DNA of 64,000 nucleotides from assembly GCF_900107695.1 (NCBI RefSeq), contig NZ_FNQP01000006.1, positions 124,001 through 188,000 on the forward strand, written 5' to 3'. Both the position numbers and the translations under genes were made by a program. Of this stretch, positions 30,819 to 42,219 are shown piece after piece (within the stretch, counting starts at the first letter, position 1; each line of letters opens with the position of its first letter). This stretch comes from Thiothrix caldifontis (lineage in GTDB: Bacteria; Pseudomonadota; Gammaproteobacteria; Thiotrichales; Thiotrichaceae). The notes under the pieces are model-generated. The model was given only the letters and a program-made list of their open reading frames with translations. It was not told the DNA's origin and did no database searches.

Positions 30819-31283
30819 ATGAACCTGTTACAAAAAACCCTAGCCATTGCTATTGCTGCCACCGGTTTTGCCGTTGTCACTAACGTCATGGCAGATGAGA
30901 AATCTCCAGCAGAAGCAGCGATTGACTACCGTCAAGGCGCATTCACCATGATCAAACACCACTTCGGCCCAATGGGTGCTATGGTCAAAGGTGAAATGGA
31001 ATTCAATGCGGCTGAATTTGCCAAAAATGCGGATGCAGTAGCAGCGCTGAGCAAATTCCCTGCTAATGGCTTTATCGCAGGCAGTTATGAAGGTGAAACC
31101 GAAGCCAAACCTGAAATTGAACTCAATGCTGATGATTTCAAAAAGAAAATGGAAACCTTCCAAGTTGAAGCGGCTGCTTTAGCTGAAGTTGCCAAAGGTG
31201 GAGACATTGCCGCCATCAAACCCCAATTTGGTAAAGTCGGCGAGTCTTGCAAAGCTTGCCACAAAGAATACAAAAAAGATTAA
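30819..31283 (+). CDS. Cytochrome c'
   Basis: This 154-residue periplasmic haem protein has a signal peptide (residues 1-25, ending VMA) and a four-helix cytochrome c' body with the C-terminal haem site C144-x-x-C147-H148 (SCKACHKEY). Family members bind NO or CO and are often linked to nitric oxide tolerance or electron transfer in sulfur and denitrifying bacteria. AAGGAG precedes the ATG, and a terminator follows at once, so it is monocistronic. Confidence 0.93.
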   Translation: MNLLQKTLAIAIAATGFAVVTNVMADEKSPAEAAIDYRQGAFTMIKHHFGPMGAMVKGEMEFNAAEFAKNADAVAALSKFPANGFIAGSYEGETEAKPEIELNADDFKKKMETFQVEAAALAEVAKGGDIAAIKPQFGKVGESCKACHKEYKKD

Positions 31284-31295
31284 GAAACGCCTACA

Positions 31296-31320
31296 GCCTC
31301 CCCTGATTTGGGGAGGCTTT
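31296..31320 (+). terminator. Terminator after cytochrome c'
   Basis: GCCTCCCC and GGGGAGGC form a perfect 8-bp stem with a 6-base loop, followed by TTT, 12 bases after the stop codon. Confidence 0.8.
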
Positions 31321-31329
31321 CAGGAAGGC

Positions 31330-32460
31330 TCAGTTGACCCGTACTAAATCGGGAGCTTGGGCAAACTCCGGCATATTTTCTGTTGCTAACCGTGCTGCTT
31401 CTGCGGCGGCTTTAAGTTCATCCGCCTTACGGTCTACCACCCAATCCATCACGCCAGCACCAATCCACATGCTAAACAGTGCAACCCAAGCCGTGATGAC
31501 CAACATGACCCCACCGGTAACGCCAGCACCGACCGCACAACCGCCTGCTAACATCCCACCGAACCCCATCAAGACTGCGCCGATGAAGAAACGGGTAAAA
31601 CCGCTATCTTGCGTAAACTGTTGCCACTTAAACTCACGAGTCACCAGCGCCGCCAGCAACGAACCAAGGAAAACCCCTGGCACTAATCCAACATTGAAAT
31701 TGAGCGGCAAGTAAGGTTGATTAATCAAGCCCATCAAGGTATCGGCTGAAGGCCCAGTGAAACTAACACTCTGCACCTGCACAATGTCAAACGAATTACT
31801 CGCCTGCCAACTGGTCAACAACCACCCCAAGGCAACAGACAAACCTGTCACCATTGCGGCAATGCTCCACCACTTGTTAACCTCATGACGCTTGGCAAAC
31901 CACAATGCAAACAGCAGAAAAGCCGCACCCAACAGCAGTCCACCATACGGTGGCAACCACGCCGAAAAACTACGTGAATTACCATCCACCAACCACCAAG
32001 ACGATATTTCCTCACGCAACGGCGATAGCCCACCGGTCAAAGAAGCTTGTGCCACAATCGTCACGACCAGCCCTGCCACCATCGTGCGCATATTGCCAGT
32101 CGCTGATAACACCAGTAAACGGCTGGCACAACCGCCCGCTAACACCATGCCCCCACCAAACAACAAACCACCGATAATTGCACCCGACATAGACCCGGCA
32201 TTATTCAATTGCCGAATTTGACCGGTATCAATCGCCCCCATTTCAATAAAATACTGTGTAGCCAGCATTGCAGCACCAAACGCCAGCAACCAAATAGCAA
32301 ACTTTTTACCGGTTTGACCGCGCCAGAACTCCACACAAGCAGCACGCAAACAAAAGCGGCTTTGCTGTGCAAAAATACCGAAGGTAAGCCCCACCAACGC
32401 CCCAATGACGGCAGATATTTCTTCCGTACTCAATTGCTCTAAGAAGGTTTCATAATTCAT
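31330..32460 (-). CDS. YeeE/YedE family sulfur-compound transporter
   Basis: This inner-membrane protein of 376 residues has about nine to ten membrane segments and the two GGC motifs of the YeeE/YedE (DUF395) family: GGGMVLAGGCASRLLVL and FGGMLAGGCAVGAGVTGG. The characterised member TsuA takes up thiosulfate through a conserved cysteine relay. The exact substrate here is inferred as a reduced sulfur compound. The start ATG at 32460 has GGAG six bases upstream. An FNR-type box lies about 90 bases upstream of the start. It does not carry an adjacent TusA-like gene. Confidence 0.9.
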   Translation of the reverse strand: MNYETFLEQLSTEEISAVIGALVGLTFGIFAQQSRFCLRAACVEFWRGQTGKKFAIWLLAFGAAMLATQYFIEMGAIDTGQIRQLNNAGSMSGAIIGGLLFGGGMVLAGGCASRLLVLSATGNMRTMVAGLVVTIVAQASLTGGLSPLREEISSWWLVDGNSRSFSAWLPPYGGLLLGAAFLLFALWFAKRHEVNKWWSIAAMVTGLSVALGWLLTSWQASNSFDIVQVQSVSFTGPSADTLMGLINQPYLPLNFNVGLVPGVFLGSLLAALVTREFKWQQFTQDSGFTRFFIGAVLMGFGGMLAGGCAVGAGVTGGVMLVITAWVALFSMWIGAGVMDWVVDRKADELKAAAEAARLATENMPEFAQAPDLVRVN

Positions 32461-32520
32461 CTTACTCTCCACTCACCGTGAGGCGATCACGATAAAGTCA
32501 CACAATAGTCAATGGAGAGT

Positions 32521-32563
32521 ATCTTAGTTAAGTATATTAATAATTGCTAATGATCTATATCAA
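32521..32563 (-). promoter_or_regulatory. FNR/ANR-type box and -10 upstream of the YeeE/YedE gene
   Basis: On the minus strand TTGAT-ATAG-ATCAT (32550-32563) matches the FNR consensus TTGAT-N4-ATCAA at 9 of 10 defined positions. A TAAGAT -10 element (32521-32526) lies 23 bases downstream, putting the box centre near -42, the class II activator position. Confidence 0.6.
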
Positions 32564-32581
32564 CATTGCGCATAACGCGTC

Positions 32582-33261
32582 TTATAATTTCGCAAGAAAG
32601 GCAATTCCACCCACAACACTTGCATAGACAATGGCAAAAACCAGGATTCCCAACCATGCAGGTTTGAATGCCAAATGCGTAGGTTGGGGCTGCTGTGCAG
32701 GCCAGTCGACTTTACCGACGACCATTGCCTTAATCAGATTAGTACGCTTATAGAAACGGTAAAATAAAACAGCCGTAACATGCACCGCTGCTAGTAACAA
32801 GATGATATTGAAAGTGAAATGATGGATAGAAGTCAGTGACTCTGCGGTTTTACCCGATACCAAGCCCATCAATGGACCTTCCGTCATAATATCATCGGTG
32901 GCAAATAAGCCAGTAGCCGCCTGCACCAACACCACTAGCAACAATACCACTACCATCCACGCACCTAACGGATTATGCCCCACATGAAATGCTGCTGCCC
33001 TACTGCGCAGTTCACGCAAATGTGCCAAAGCATTAGCAGGTGAAGTCAGGAATTGTGCGAACCGTGAGGTATGACTCCCCATAAATCCCCACAGGATGCG
33101 GAACAACACCAAGGCCAGCAGAAAAATCCCACTACGCTCATGCCATACCATCCAGTTACCACCGACTTCCGCACAAAACCATGAAAAGCTGATGCCGACC
33201 ACCAATATCCAGTGGAACAAGCGTGTCGGCAAATCCCAAAGTTTTACCAGTGTCGTTTGCA

Positions 33262-33262
<1 letters not shown>
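32582..33262 (-). CDS. Cytochrome b561-like membrane protein
   Basis: This 226-residue protein has four membrane helices and the histidines expected of a di-haem b561/Ni-Fe hydrogenase cytochrome b type (RLFHWILVVGI, NWMVWHERSG, SLTSIHHFTFN, LLAAVHVTAVLF). It would pass electrons between quinones and a periplasmic partner. Its ATG overlaps the dapB stop as TGATG, so it is translationally coupled to dapB; a GTG one codon earlier is also possible. The neighbouring cytochrome c' is a possible periplasmic partner, but this is only proximity. Confidence 0.85.
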
Positions 33263-35225
<1,963 letters not shown>

Positions 35226-35251
35226 AAATTCGGTTCCTGCTTAGACAAAAT

Positions 35252-35282
35252 CAGGCACAGCAGGAAAATCCCGCTGCGCCTG
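35252..35282 (-). terminator. Imperfect hairpin between dnaK and dnaJ
   Basis: CAGGC.CAGC and GCTG.GCCTG pair with one mismatch around a loop of about 11 bases, followed on the minus strand by ATTTTG. It may attenuate read-through into dnaJ, lowering DnaJ relative to DnaK. Confidence 0.5.
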
Positions 35283-35303
35283 CCTTTTTAGAAGATAGCT
35301 AGA

Positions 35304-37220
35304 TTACTTTTTGCCGTCGACTTCTTCAAATTCGGCATCCACAATGTCGTCATCGCTCGATTTACCGCCTGCTTGTTGTGCACCCGCACCAGCAGCCCCA
35401 CTATCGGCTTGACCTGACATTGCTTGCATCAATTTGCCGGAGGCTTCCATCAGTGCTTCAGACTTGCGCTCAATCACATCTTTATTGTCACCTTTGACAG
35501 CATCACGCAATTCACTAATCAACGATTCGATGTTGGCACGGTCAGCACCAGGTACTTTATCACCGTACTCCTTCAACGACTTTTCAGTGCCATGAATCAT
35601 ACTATCTGCTTGGTTACGGGCATCCACCAGCTCACGTTGCTTACGGTCTTCTTCCGCATGAGCTTCCGCATCTTTAACCATTTGCTCGACTTCAGCATCC
35701 GATAACCCAGAAGAGGCTTTGATAACGATAGTTTGTTGTTTACCGGTGGCTTTATCCTTCGCACCAACATTGAGAATACCATTTGCATCAATATCGAAAG
35801 TAACCTCAATTTGTGGCATACCACGTGGTGCTGGCGGAATGTCTTGCAAATCGAAACGACCCAGTGACTTATTATCACGTGCCATTTCACGCTCACCTTG
35901 CAATACATGCACAGTAACCGCCGTTTGATTGTCATCCGCTGTTGAGAACACTTGTGATGCCTTGGTCGGAATCGTGGTGTTCTTAGTGATCAGCTTAGTC
36001 ATGACACCACCAAGGGTTTCGATACCCAATGACAGTGGCGTAACATCCAACAACAGGATGTCTTTGACACCACCGCTCAAAACACCACCTTGAATCGCTG
36101 CACCCACCGCAACTGCTTCATCAGGATTCACGTCTTTACGTGGTTCTTTGCCAAAGAAGTTTTTAACAGCTTCCTGTACTTTCGGCATACGGGTTTGTCC
36201 ACCAACCAGAATCACATCATTGATCTGAGAAGCCGATAAACCAGCATCTTTCAAAGCCACCTTGCACGGCTCAATGGTGCGACTGATCAAATCATCCACT
36301 AATGATTCCAACTTAGCGCGGCTAACCTTGATGTTCAAGTGCTTTGGCCCTGTGGCATCAGCGGTAATGTATGGCAGATTCACATCACTTTGCTGGCTGG
36401 TAGACAATTCGATCTTGGCTTTTTCAGCCGCATCTTTCAGACGCTGCATCGCCAGTGGATCACCTTTCAGATCAATACCACTGGTTTTGCGGAACTCATC
36501 TGCCAGATAGTCGATCAAGCGCATGTCAAAGTCTTCGCCACCAAGGAAGGTATCACCATTGGTAGACAATACTTCAAATTGCATTTCGCCATCGACATCT
36601 GCAATTTCGATTATGGATACGTCGAAGGTACCACCACCCAAATCATAAACTGCGATTTTGCTGTCGCCTTTGGATTTGTCCATACCGTAAGCCAAAGCTG
36701 CTGCCGTTGGCTCGTTGATAATACGCTTAACCTCCAGCCCAGCGATTTTGCCTGCGTCTTTAGTCGCTTGACGTTGAGAGTCATTGAAGTACGCTGGAAC
36801 CGTAATAACAGCTTCAGTAACAGGTTCGCCAAGGTAGTCTTCAGCCGTCTTTTTCATCTTCATCAACACACGCGCCGAAATTTCTGGCGGAGCCATTTTC
36901 TTGCCACGTACATCTACCCATGCATCACCATTGTCCGCTTTGATGATTTTATAGGGTACGAGCTTAATGTCTTTTTGCACCGCATCCTCTTGGAAACGGC
37001 GACCGATCAAACGCTTGATGGCGTACAGGGTATTTTCCGGGTTCGTGACCGCTTGGCGCTTGGCGGTTTGACCGACCAGCACTTCGTCATCCATGAAGGC
37101 GATAATCGAAGGCGTGGTACGGTCGCCTTCTGAGTTTTCAATCACTCTCGGTTTGTCGCCATCCATGACAGCTACGCAAGAGTTGGTTGTACCCAAGTCA
37201 ATGCCAATAATCTTTCCCAT
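35304..37220 (-). CDS. dnaK: Chaperone DnaK (Hsp70)
   Basis: DnaK is the main Hsp70, binding exposed hydrophobic segments in an ATP-dependent cycle with DnaJ and GrpE. The 638-residue protein has the nucleotide-binding signatures [32 protein letters not shown] and [17 protein letters not shown], a substrate domain, and the C-terminal lid ending [20 protein letters not shown] lies seven bases before the ATG. A heat-shock promoter of its own lies in the grpE-dnaK gap. Confidence 0.98.
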   Translation of the reverse strand: MGKIIGIDLGTTNSCVAVMDGDKPRVIENSEGDRTTPSIIAFMDDEVLVGQTAKRQAVTNPENTLYAIKRLIGRRFQEDAVQKDIKLVPYKIIKADNGDAWVDVRGKKMAPPEISARVLMKMKKTAEDYLGEPVTEAVITVPAYFNDSQRQATKDAGKIAGLEVKRIINEPTAAALAYGMDKSKGDSKIAVYDLGGGTFDVSIIEIADVDGEMQFEVLSTNGDTFLGGEDFDMRLIDYLADEFRKTSGIDLKGDPLAMQRLKDAAEKAKIELSTSQQSDVNLPYITADATGPKHLNIKVSRAKLESLVDDLISRTIEPCKVALKDAGLSASQINDVILVGGQTRMPKVQEAVKNFFGKEPRKDVNPDEAVAVGAAIQGGVLSGGVKDILLLDVTPLSLGIETLGGVMTKLITKNTTIPTKASQVFSTADDNQTAVTVHVLQGEREMARDNKSLGRFDLQDIPPAPRGMPQIEVTFDIDANGILNVGAKDKATGKQQTIVIKASSGLSDAEVEQMVKDAEAHAEEDRKQRELVDARNQADSMIHGTEKSLKEYGDKVPGADRANIESLISELRDAVKGDNKDVIERKSEALMEASGKLMQAMSGQADSGAAGAGAQQAGGKSSDDDIVDAEFEEVDGKK

Positions 37221-37273
37221 AATCTATCTCCAGAATTCTTTATCTTTAGAAGGTTTTCACAATTGGCTTGTTT

Positions 37274-37300
37274 ATGTGGGGTTATCTGCCCGTTTTCAAG
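37274..37300 (-). promoter_or_regulatory. Sigma32 heat-shock promoter of dnaK
   Basis: On the minus strand CTTGAAA (37294-37300) and CCCCACAT (37274-37281) are 12 bases apart (13 counting from CTTGAA). This matches the enterobacterial sigma32 pattern CTTGAA-N13-15-CCCCATnT at all but one or two positions. Confidence 0.72.
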
Positions 37301-37327
37301 AGCCAAGGTGACAAAATCTTTAAATCT

Positions 37328-37876
37328 TTATTTTTTACAAACCATTACCATTGCCGGACGTACTACACGCCCATTCAGCAAATAACCTTTTTGCATCACC
37401 ATCGATACCGTGTTGTTATCAAAGTCCGGGTGTGGCTGCATGGACATAGCTTGATGATGCTCAGGGTTGAATGCATCACCGGGTTTGCCGACAGCTTCAA
37501 TATTGAATTTGCCCATGACGGCCTCGAACTGCTTAAGCGTTAGCTGCATTCCTTCACGAATTTGTTCGATGTCGCCTTGCGCTTGCATCCCCATTTCTAG
37601 GCTATCAATAACGGGAATGATGGATTCGAGAAATTTTTGTGCTGCATATTTATGAGCATCTTCGATTTGCTTTTCTGCCCGACGGCGCTGATTAGCCAGT
37701 TCAGCTTGAGAGCGCAGTAATTGTTCGTAGTTATCCGCAGCTTCGGCTTTGGCTTTATCGAGTTCAGCTTGTAGTTCTTCGGTGTTTAACGGCTCGATAT
37801 CCATGACATCAGTCACGGCTGCTGCGTTATCGTTTGTCGCTGCGTCTTGCAGGTTATTGTCTTTGGGATCATTCAT
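37328..37876 (-). CDS. grpE: Nucleotide exchange factor GrpE
   Basis: GrpE releases ADP from DnaK. The 182-residue protein has an acidic N-terminus, a long coiled-coil helix (about 35-90, LQAELDKAKAEAADNYEQLLRS), and the C-terminal beta domain with NPEHHQAMSMQPH and VMQKGYLLNGRVVRPAMVMV. It is the first gene of grpE-dnaK-dnaJ-dapB. GGAG lies upstream of the ATG, partly inside an inverted repeat. Confidence 0.97.
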   Translation of the reverse strand: MNDPKDNNLQDAATNDNAAAVTDVMDIEPLNTEELQAELDKAKAEAADNYEQLLRSQAELANQRRRAEKQIEDAHKYAAQKFLESIIPVIDSLEMGMQAQGDIEQIREGMQLTLKQFEAVMGKFNIEAVGKPGDAFNPEHHQAMSMQPHPDFDNNTVSMVMQKGYLLNGRVVRPAMVMVCKK

Positions 37877-37885
37877 TGTGCTACT

Positions 37886-37914
37886 CCACGGCGATAAAAA
37901 TCATTTCGCCGTGG
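37886..37914 (-). repeat. Perfect inverted repeat at the grpE transcription start
   Basis: CCACGGCGA and TCGCCGTGG are separated by 11 bases, between the heat-shock promoter and the grpE start. The gene-proximal arm includes two bases of the GGAG ribosome binding site. It is placed where CIRCE operators usually lie but has a different sequence. Confidence 0.6.
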
Positions 37915-37915
37915 A

Positions 37916-37943
37916 AAGTAGGGTTTAGTTTGAAGATTTCAAG
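37916..37943 (-). promoter_or_regulatory. Sigma32 heat-shock promoter of grpE
   Basis: On the minus strand CTTGAAA (37937-37943) and CCCTACTT (37916-37923) are 13 bases apart, a good match to the sigma32 consensus with two differences in the -10 element. Confidence 0.65.
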
Positions 37944-37992
37944 GGCGAGTTGTCATATTTGCTGAAAATAGACAAAATAAATAGCAATAAGC

Positions 37993-38868
37993 TTAATAAA
38001 GTAGTGCAAACAACTTGTTACGATACTTTTTAACCAAAGGATTACTCGTGCCAATCAATTCAAATGTGCTGAATAAACCTTTCTTACCAGCACCGTCTTG
38101 AAAACTGCTGTCTTTCTTATGAACTGTGAAATACAGCTCCAAACCAGCGTCAATGTCACCCATAGCAATCCGAATTTTAGCCAACTCTAGCATAGTCGCC
38201 AGATCATCAGGATTTGCGGCTAATTGTTGCTCTAACGCTGAGGTATCTACCCCAACTACTTGAGCCTGCAATTTGGCACGTTTCACTTCAGCCAATAGCT
38301 GACTAATCACTTGATTATCAACAGCTTCGGGAGGAATCGCTTGGAGTAAGGCTTCCGCTTCATCCGCACGTTCTTGCTGAATCAACATACCAGCTAATTC
38401 AATAGCCGCTTCGTGAAAATCCGGCTCATGCTGAAGCACCTGTTCCATCAGTTGGATTGCTCCCATCAAGTCACCATTGTTGTACATCTCTAGGGCTTGC
38501 TGACGGTAAGGCTCAGTCTTGCGTACCCGATGGCGATCAATGAGTTTACGAATTTCAGCTTCCGGCTGTACCCCCATGAACTCATCCACAATCCTGCCAT
38601 CTTTAATGATTTTGACGGTAGGTAAATTACGCACACCAAACTGCGCTGCAAGTTGCTGTTGTTGGTCGCTGTTGACCTTGACTAACAGAAAACCACCTTG
38701 GTACTCATTCACCAATTTAGTCAAAATCGGCAGCAACATCTTGCACGGCTGGCACCAATCAGCCCAAAAATCTACCAAGATTGGTACTTGGTAGGAACTT
38801 TCCATAATCTGCTGAAAGTTATGCGGGGTTGCTTCAAAAATATAGGGGGAGGTTGCATTTTCCGCCAT
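37993..38868 (-). CDS. Thioredoxin-TPR protein (CnoX/YbbN-like)
   Basis: This 291-residue cytoplasmic protein has an N-terminal thioredoxin domain (residues 8-108) with the redox pair C39-QP-C42 in DFWADWCQPCKM, followed by TPR-like helices through about residue 275 (QQALEMYNNGDLMGAIQLME, then EAAIELAGMLIQQERADEAE). This is the architecture of CnoX/YbbN, a holdase that protects proteins under oxidative stress and hands them to DnaK and GroEL. E. coli CnoX lacks the full CxxC pair; here it is intact, so it may also reduce disulfides. It sits directly upstream of grpE on the same strand. Confidence 0.88.
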   Translation of the reverse strand: MAENATSPYIFEATPHNFQQIMESSYQVPILVDFWADWCQPCKMLLPILTKLVNEYQGGFLLVKVNSDQQQQLAAQFGVRNLPTVKIIKDGRIVDEFMGVQPEAEIRKLIDRHRVRKTEPYRQQALEMYNNGDLMGAIQLMEQVLQHEPDFHEAAIELAGMLIQQERADEAEALLQAIPPEAVDNQVISQLLAEVKRAKLQAQVVGVDTSALEQQLAANPDDLATMLELAKIRIAMGDIDAGLELYFTVHKKDSSFQDGAGKKGLFSTFELIGTSNPLVKKYRNKLFALLY

Positions 38869-38874
38869 TATCCG

Positions 38875-40521
38875 TTACTCCTTTTTATCGTCTGCCTTAG
38901 GCGCTGGTTCCGTTTCGGGTAAACCCTCAACGCCTAGTTGCTGTTGCATTTGTTGCAATTGCTTCATGATTTCAATGGTTTCTTTAGGTACATCATCGCT
39001 TTCTTCCAGTAATTGCATGATTTCTGGCGTGAGACCCTCTGCCTCAATCTTTTGCATCAAGTCATCCGGGATACCCATATTAGGATCACCGCCCTCTTCC
39101 GGCATACCTGACTCCATGCCTGCTGGCGCGAGTTTATTGATGAAATCAGCAAAAGGCATTTGTTGACCATTGAGGGTAACGTTTTCACCGGCAAGTTCGA
39201 CCGCACTCATGATTTTCTCACCTTCCAGCTTGAGCAGACCTTGCTCACTCAGCGGGGTCAACAACATTTCAGTACCGGGGGGCAGCATAGCTTTATCCGC
39301 ATCCAGGGTCATTTTACCCTTCAGCATCTTCGCCCATTCATTCGGACCATAACCAGCAAGCGCCATCAGATCGGGAATCTCTTTACCGGTGTAAGTAAGA
39401 TCAATATCGGCATTCAACTTACCTTTAGCACTTTCTGCCAAGAGGGTACTGTGCACTCGGCTTTTATCCGTTTTCAGCACTTTACCGAACAATGTTTCAA
39501 CGATTTTACCCGTAGTATCGGTCAGTTGAGTCATTAACGCCTGCTGCTTTTGCTGACCTTCCGGGGTTTCCATCGATTCGGCACTCCAGAGCATTTGGTT
39601 CTGGACACTTTGCAACTCAGCTTGCAACTTGCCAAGCTCTTGCACACCAGCCACATCCAAACCACTGACATCCGTCATGAAATCGAGCTTGCTAAGTGCG
39701 TCGTCTGCACCCTGAATATTCGTCGCTTGCAGCGCAACTTTACCTGACAACGCATTATCAGCCACCCCGCTGTCAGACTGTACCGCCAGATCAAAACTCA
39801 CTGGCACGGTTGTATCTTCCGCTAAAATAGAAATTCCCGGCATGTTGAGATCAAATGTTCCTAACGCTTGCCCACCAATCATGCCGGTAACGTCACCATC
39901 CATTTGCAAGGAAGGCAGGGTAAATTGAGCAGTCGCATCTTTAATTTCAATTTTGCCTGCTTGCAACTTGATATTACCGGTCATATCCGCTGCCGAAGTA
40001 CCGGATAGGGTCATGCTTTCCAGCAACACAGTTGTGCCATCTTGGTCGACCTTGAGTGGATTGATAAGGAAGTCGTAATCGGTACTGCCACCAAAACCAA
40101 TGACGGTATTGCCTTCCAGCGGTGGCTTGCCATCAAACGCGGTGGTCAGCCATTGGCGCTGCTCAGCCTCCAACGATTCCATATCCAATTGGGTATGAAC
40201 ACGTGCCGTGCCAAATTGAACCGGGCTAGTACCGCCCATAAACACGGGGCCATTAGTAATATCGTTGATAAATTGAATTTCACCCAAACCACTCAATGGC
40301 GGCACATCAATAATCAACTTAGTGATAGCTTTAGCACCAAACGCACTTTTTTCGTAACTGACTAATTCTTGTTTGATGCCACTTTGTGCAGATGCCTGAT
40401 TTTGCTGTTCGATGAAGTGTTTCAACGACGTTTCAGTCTGCTGCCCCATATACCAATTAGTGCCGCCCCATGCCACCAGCAAAACCACTGGCACAGACAG
40501 TAATGTGACTAATTTTTTCAT
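38875..40521 (-). CDS. DUF945 (YdgA) family protein
   Basis: This 548-residue protein begins with a signal anchor (KLVTLLSVPVVLLVAWGGTNWYMGQQ) and continues with the beta-rich pattern of the DUF945/YdgA family: an N-terminal YEKSAFGAKA segment and repeated LxxDxDLTYTG and GxMxLDADK elements. The last 90 residues are rich in Glu, Gln and Met (EGLTPEIMQLLEESDD...). YdgA-like proteins are inner-membrane anchored with a periplasmic body; the molecular role is not established. AGGA precedes the ATG. The gene ends six bases before the thioredoxin-TPR start. Confidence 0.85.
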   Translation of the reverse strand: MKKLVTLLSVPVVLLVAWGGTNWYMGQQTETSLKHFIEQQNQASAQSGIKQELVSYEKSAFGAKAITKLIIDVPPLSGLGEIQFINDITNGPVFMGGTSPVQFGTARVHTQLDMESLEAEQRQWLTTAFDGKPPLEGNTVIGFGGSTDYDFLINPLKVDQDGTTVLLESMTLSGTSAADMTGNIKLQAGKIEIKDATAQFTLPSLQMDGDVTGMIGGQALGTFDLNMPGISILAEDTTVPVSFDLAVQSDSGVADNALSGKVALQATNIQGADDALSKLDFMTDVSGLDVAGVQELGKLQAELQSVQNQMLWSAESMETPEGQQKQQALMTQLTDTTGKIVETLFGKVLKTDKSRVHSTLLAESAKGKLNADIDLTYTGKEIPDLMALAGYGPNEWAKMLKGKMTLDADKAMLPPGTEMLLTPLSEQGLLKLEGEKIMSAVELAGENVTLNGQQMPFADFINKLAPAGMESGMPEEGGDPNMGIPDDLMQKIEAEGLTPEIMQLLEESDDVPKETIEIMKQLQQMQQQLGVEGLPETEPAPKADDKKE

Positions 40522-40579
40522 TATAAATTCCTGTAGTTAAAATGCTCTCACGCCCAAAAGTGTAACAGAGAAAAAAGTT

Positions 40580-42136
40580 TCAGCGCCCCAACATTTGCCT
40601 AAACGGCATTCCTAATAAACGCAGTGCGATAAAGTAACTGGTTAATGCCAGTGCAATCAATCCGGTCAACCAGCCCACTTTTAGCCAAACACTCGCCGTT
40701 TGCCACCAAGTATCCGCTGGGGAAACCCACCAAACCACCGCAGTCATGAGTACACAAGCTCCACCTACTTTGGCGAAAAAAATAGGCCATCCCTGCTCTG
40801 GTTTAAAAATTTGCTGCTTACGTAAATAATAAAACAACAATCCGGCATTCACATAACCTGCTAAAGCGGTCGCCAGTGCTAAACCCGCGTGCGCTCCCGC
40901 TATACCCGAAAAGTACCAAGGCAACACAATCAGCACATTTAAAGCCATATTCGCCCCGATCGCGATCATGCCGATTTTAACAGGGGTTTTAGTATCCTGA
41001 CGCGAATAAAAACCGGGGGCTAACACCTTAACCAAAATAAAGCCACTCAAGCCCACCGCATACGTCATTAAACTCAAGGATGACATTTGCACATCTTGCC
41101 AAGCAAATTCACCATGCATCATCACGGTTGCCAGAATTGGTTTTGCCAGCAATACCAACCCTAAGGTTGCAGGCAAGGAAATCAACAACCCCAAGCGCAA
41201 CGCCCAATCCATTGTCTGTCGAAATTGTGTTGCATCTGCTTTCGCATGATCACTTGACAGCTTAGGCAGAATGACCGTACCTAAAGCCACCCCCACAATA
41301 GCCAACGGCAATTCCACAAAACGGTCGGAATAATACAGCCACGAAATGCTGCCCACCGCCAAAAATGATGCCAGCAAAGTATTAATCAATAAATTTAATT
41401 GCGCCACCGACGAGCCAAACAAGGTAGGAACCATCAGCTTCATGATCCGGCTAACCCCCTCATGGGCTTTTCGCAAACGCAAACGCGGTAACAAACCCAG
41501 CCGGGCCAAGGTCGGCAACTGAAACACCAATTGTGCCAACCCCGCGAAAAACACCCCCCATGCTAACGCCAATACCGGCTCAGCAAAATAGGATGAACCC
41601 CAGACCGCCGCCGCAATCATCACCACATTGAGCAAAGCAGGCGTTAATGCAGGTATCGCAAACTTATGAAAAGTATTCAAAATGCCACTGACAAACGCTG
41701 TCAGCGAAATGAACAAAATATAGGGAAACGTAATCCGCAGCATCTCTACGGCTAAATCAGGGCGGGCACTCGGCTTGCTCTCAAACCCCGGCGCAAACAC
41801 CCACATCACCACAGGCGCTGCAACCACACCGATTACCGTAATCACCAGTAGAATCAGCGCCAAATACCCCGCCACATGATCAATCAAATCCTTAAGCGCG
41901 GCACGATCCCGTTTCTCTTTGTACTCCGACAGCACCGGCACGAAAGCCAATGAAAAAGCCCCTTCAGCAAACAAACGGCGCAACAGATTAGGAATCCTGA
42001 ACGCCACATAAAACGCATCCGTTGCCCCATCTACCGGAAAATAGCGGGCAACAATCATATCGCGTAACAAGCCCAACACACGGGAAATCATAGTCATGGC
42101 ACTGATCACAGCACCGGAACGCAACAAACGGCTCAT
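40580..42136 (-). CDS. murJ: Lipid II flippase MurJ
   Basis: MurJ moves lipid II across the inner membrane for peptidoglycan synthesis. The 518-residue protein has about 14 membrane helices and the family signature VISAMTMISRVLGLLRDMIV with RDAFYVAFRIPNLLRRLFAEG-like residues near 45 (split here as TDAFYVAFRIPNLLRR), plus AFVPVLSEYKE. It lies alone between the SGNH protein and the DUF945 protein, with no clear ribosome binding site before the ATG. Confidence 0.97.
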   Translation of the reverse strand: MSRLLRSGAVISAMTMISRVLGLLRDMIVARYFPVDGATDAFYVAFRIPNLLRRLFAEGAFSLAFVPVLSEYKEKRDRAALKDLIDHVAGYLALILLVITVIGVVAAPVVMWVFAPGFESKPSARPDLAVEMLRITFPYILFISLTAFVSGILNTFHKFAIPALTPALLNVVMIAAAVWGSSYFAEPVLALAWGVFFAGLAQLVFQLPTLARLGLLPRLRLRKAHEGVSRIMKLMVPTLFGSSVAQLNLLINTLLASFLAVGSISWLYYSDRFVELPLAIVGVALGTVILPKLSSDHAKADATQFRQTMDWALRLGLLISLPATLGLVLLAKPILATVMMHGEFAWQDVQMSSLSLMTYAVGLSGFILVKVLAPGFYSRQDTKTPVKIGMIAIGANMALNVLIVLPWYFSGIAGAHAGLALATALAGYVNAGLLFYYLRKQQIFKPEQGWPIFFAKVGGACVLMTAVVWWVSPADTWWQTASVWLKVGWLTGLIALALTSYFIALRLLGMPFRQMLGR

Positions 42137-42219
42137 AGTTCAGGTTGGTATCCACAAATCGAAGCCGCGATTCTGCCCGAATCACGTGCAAAGGTCATGC
42201 AGGAAATGTGGATTTGTCC

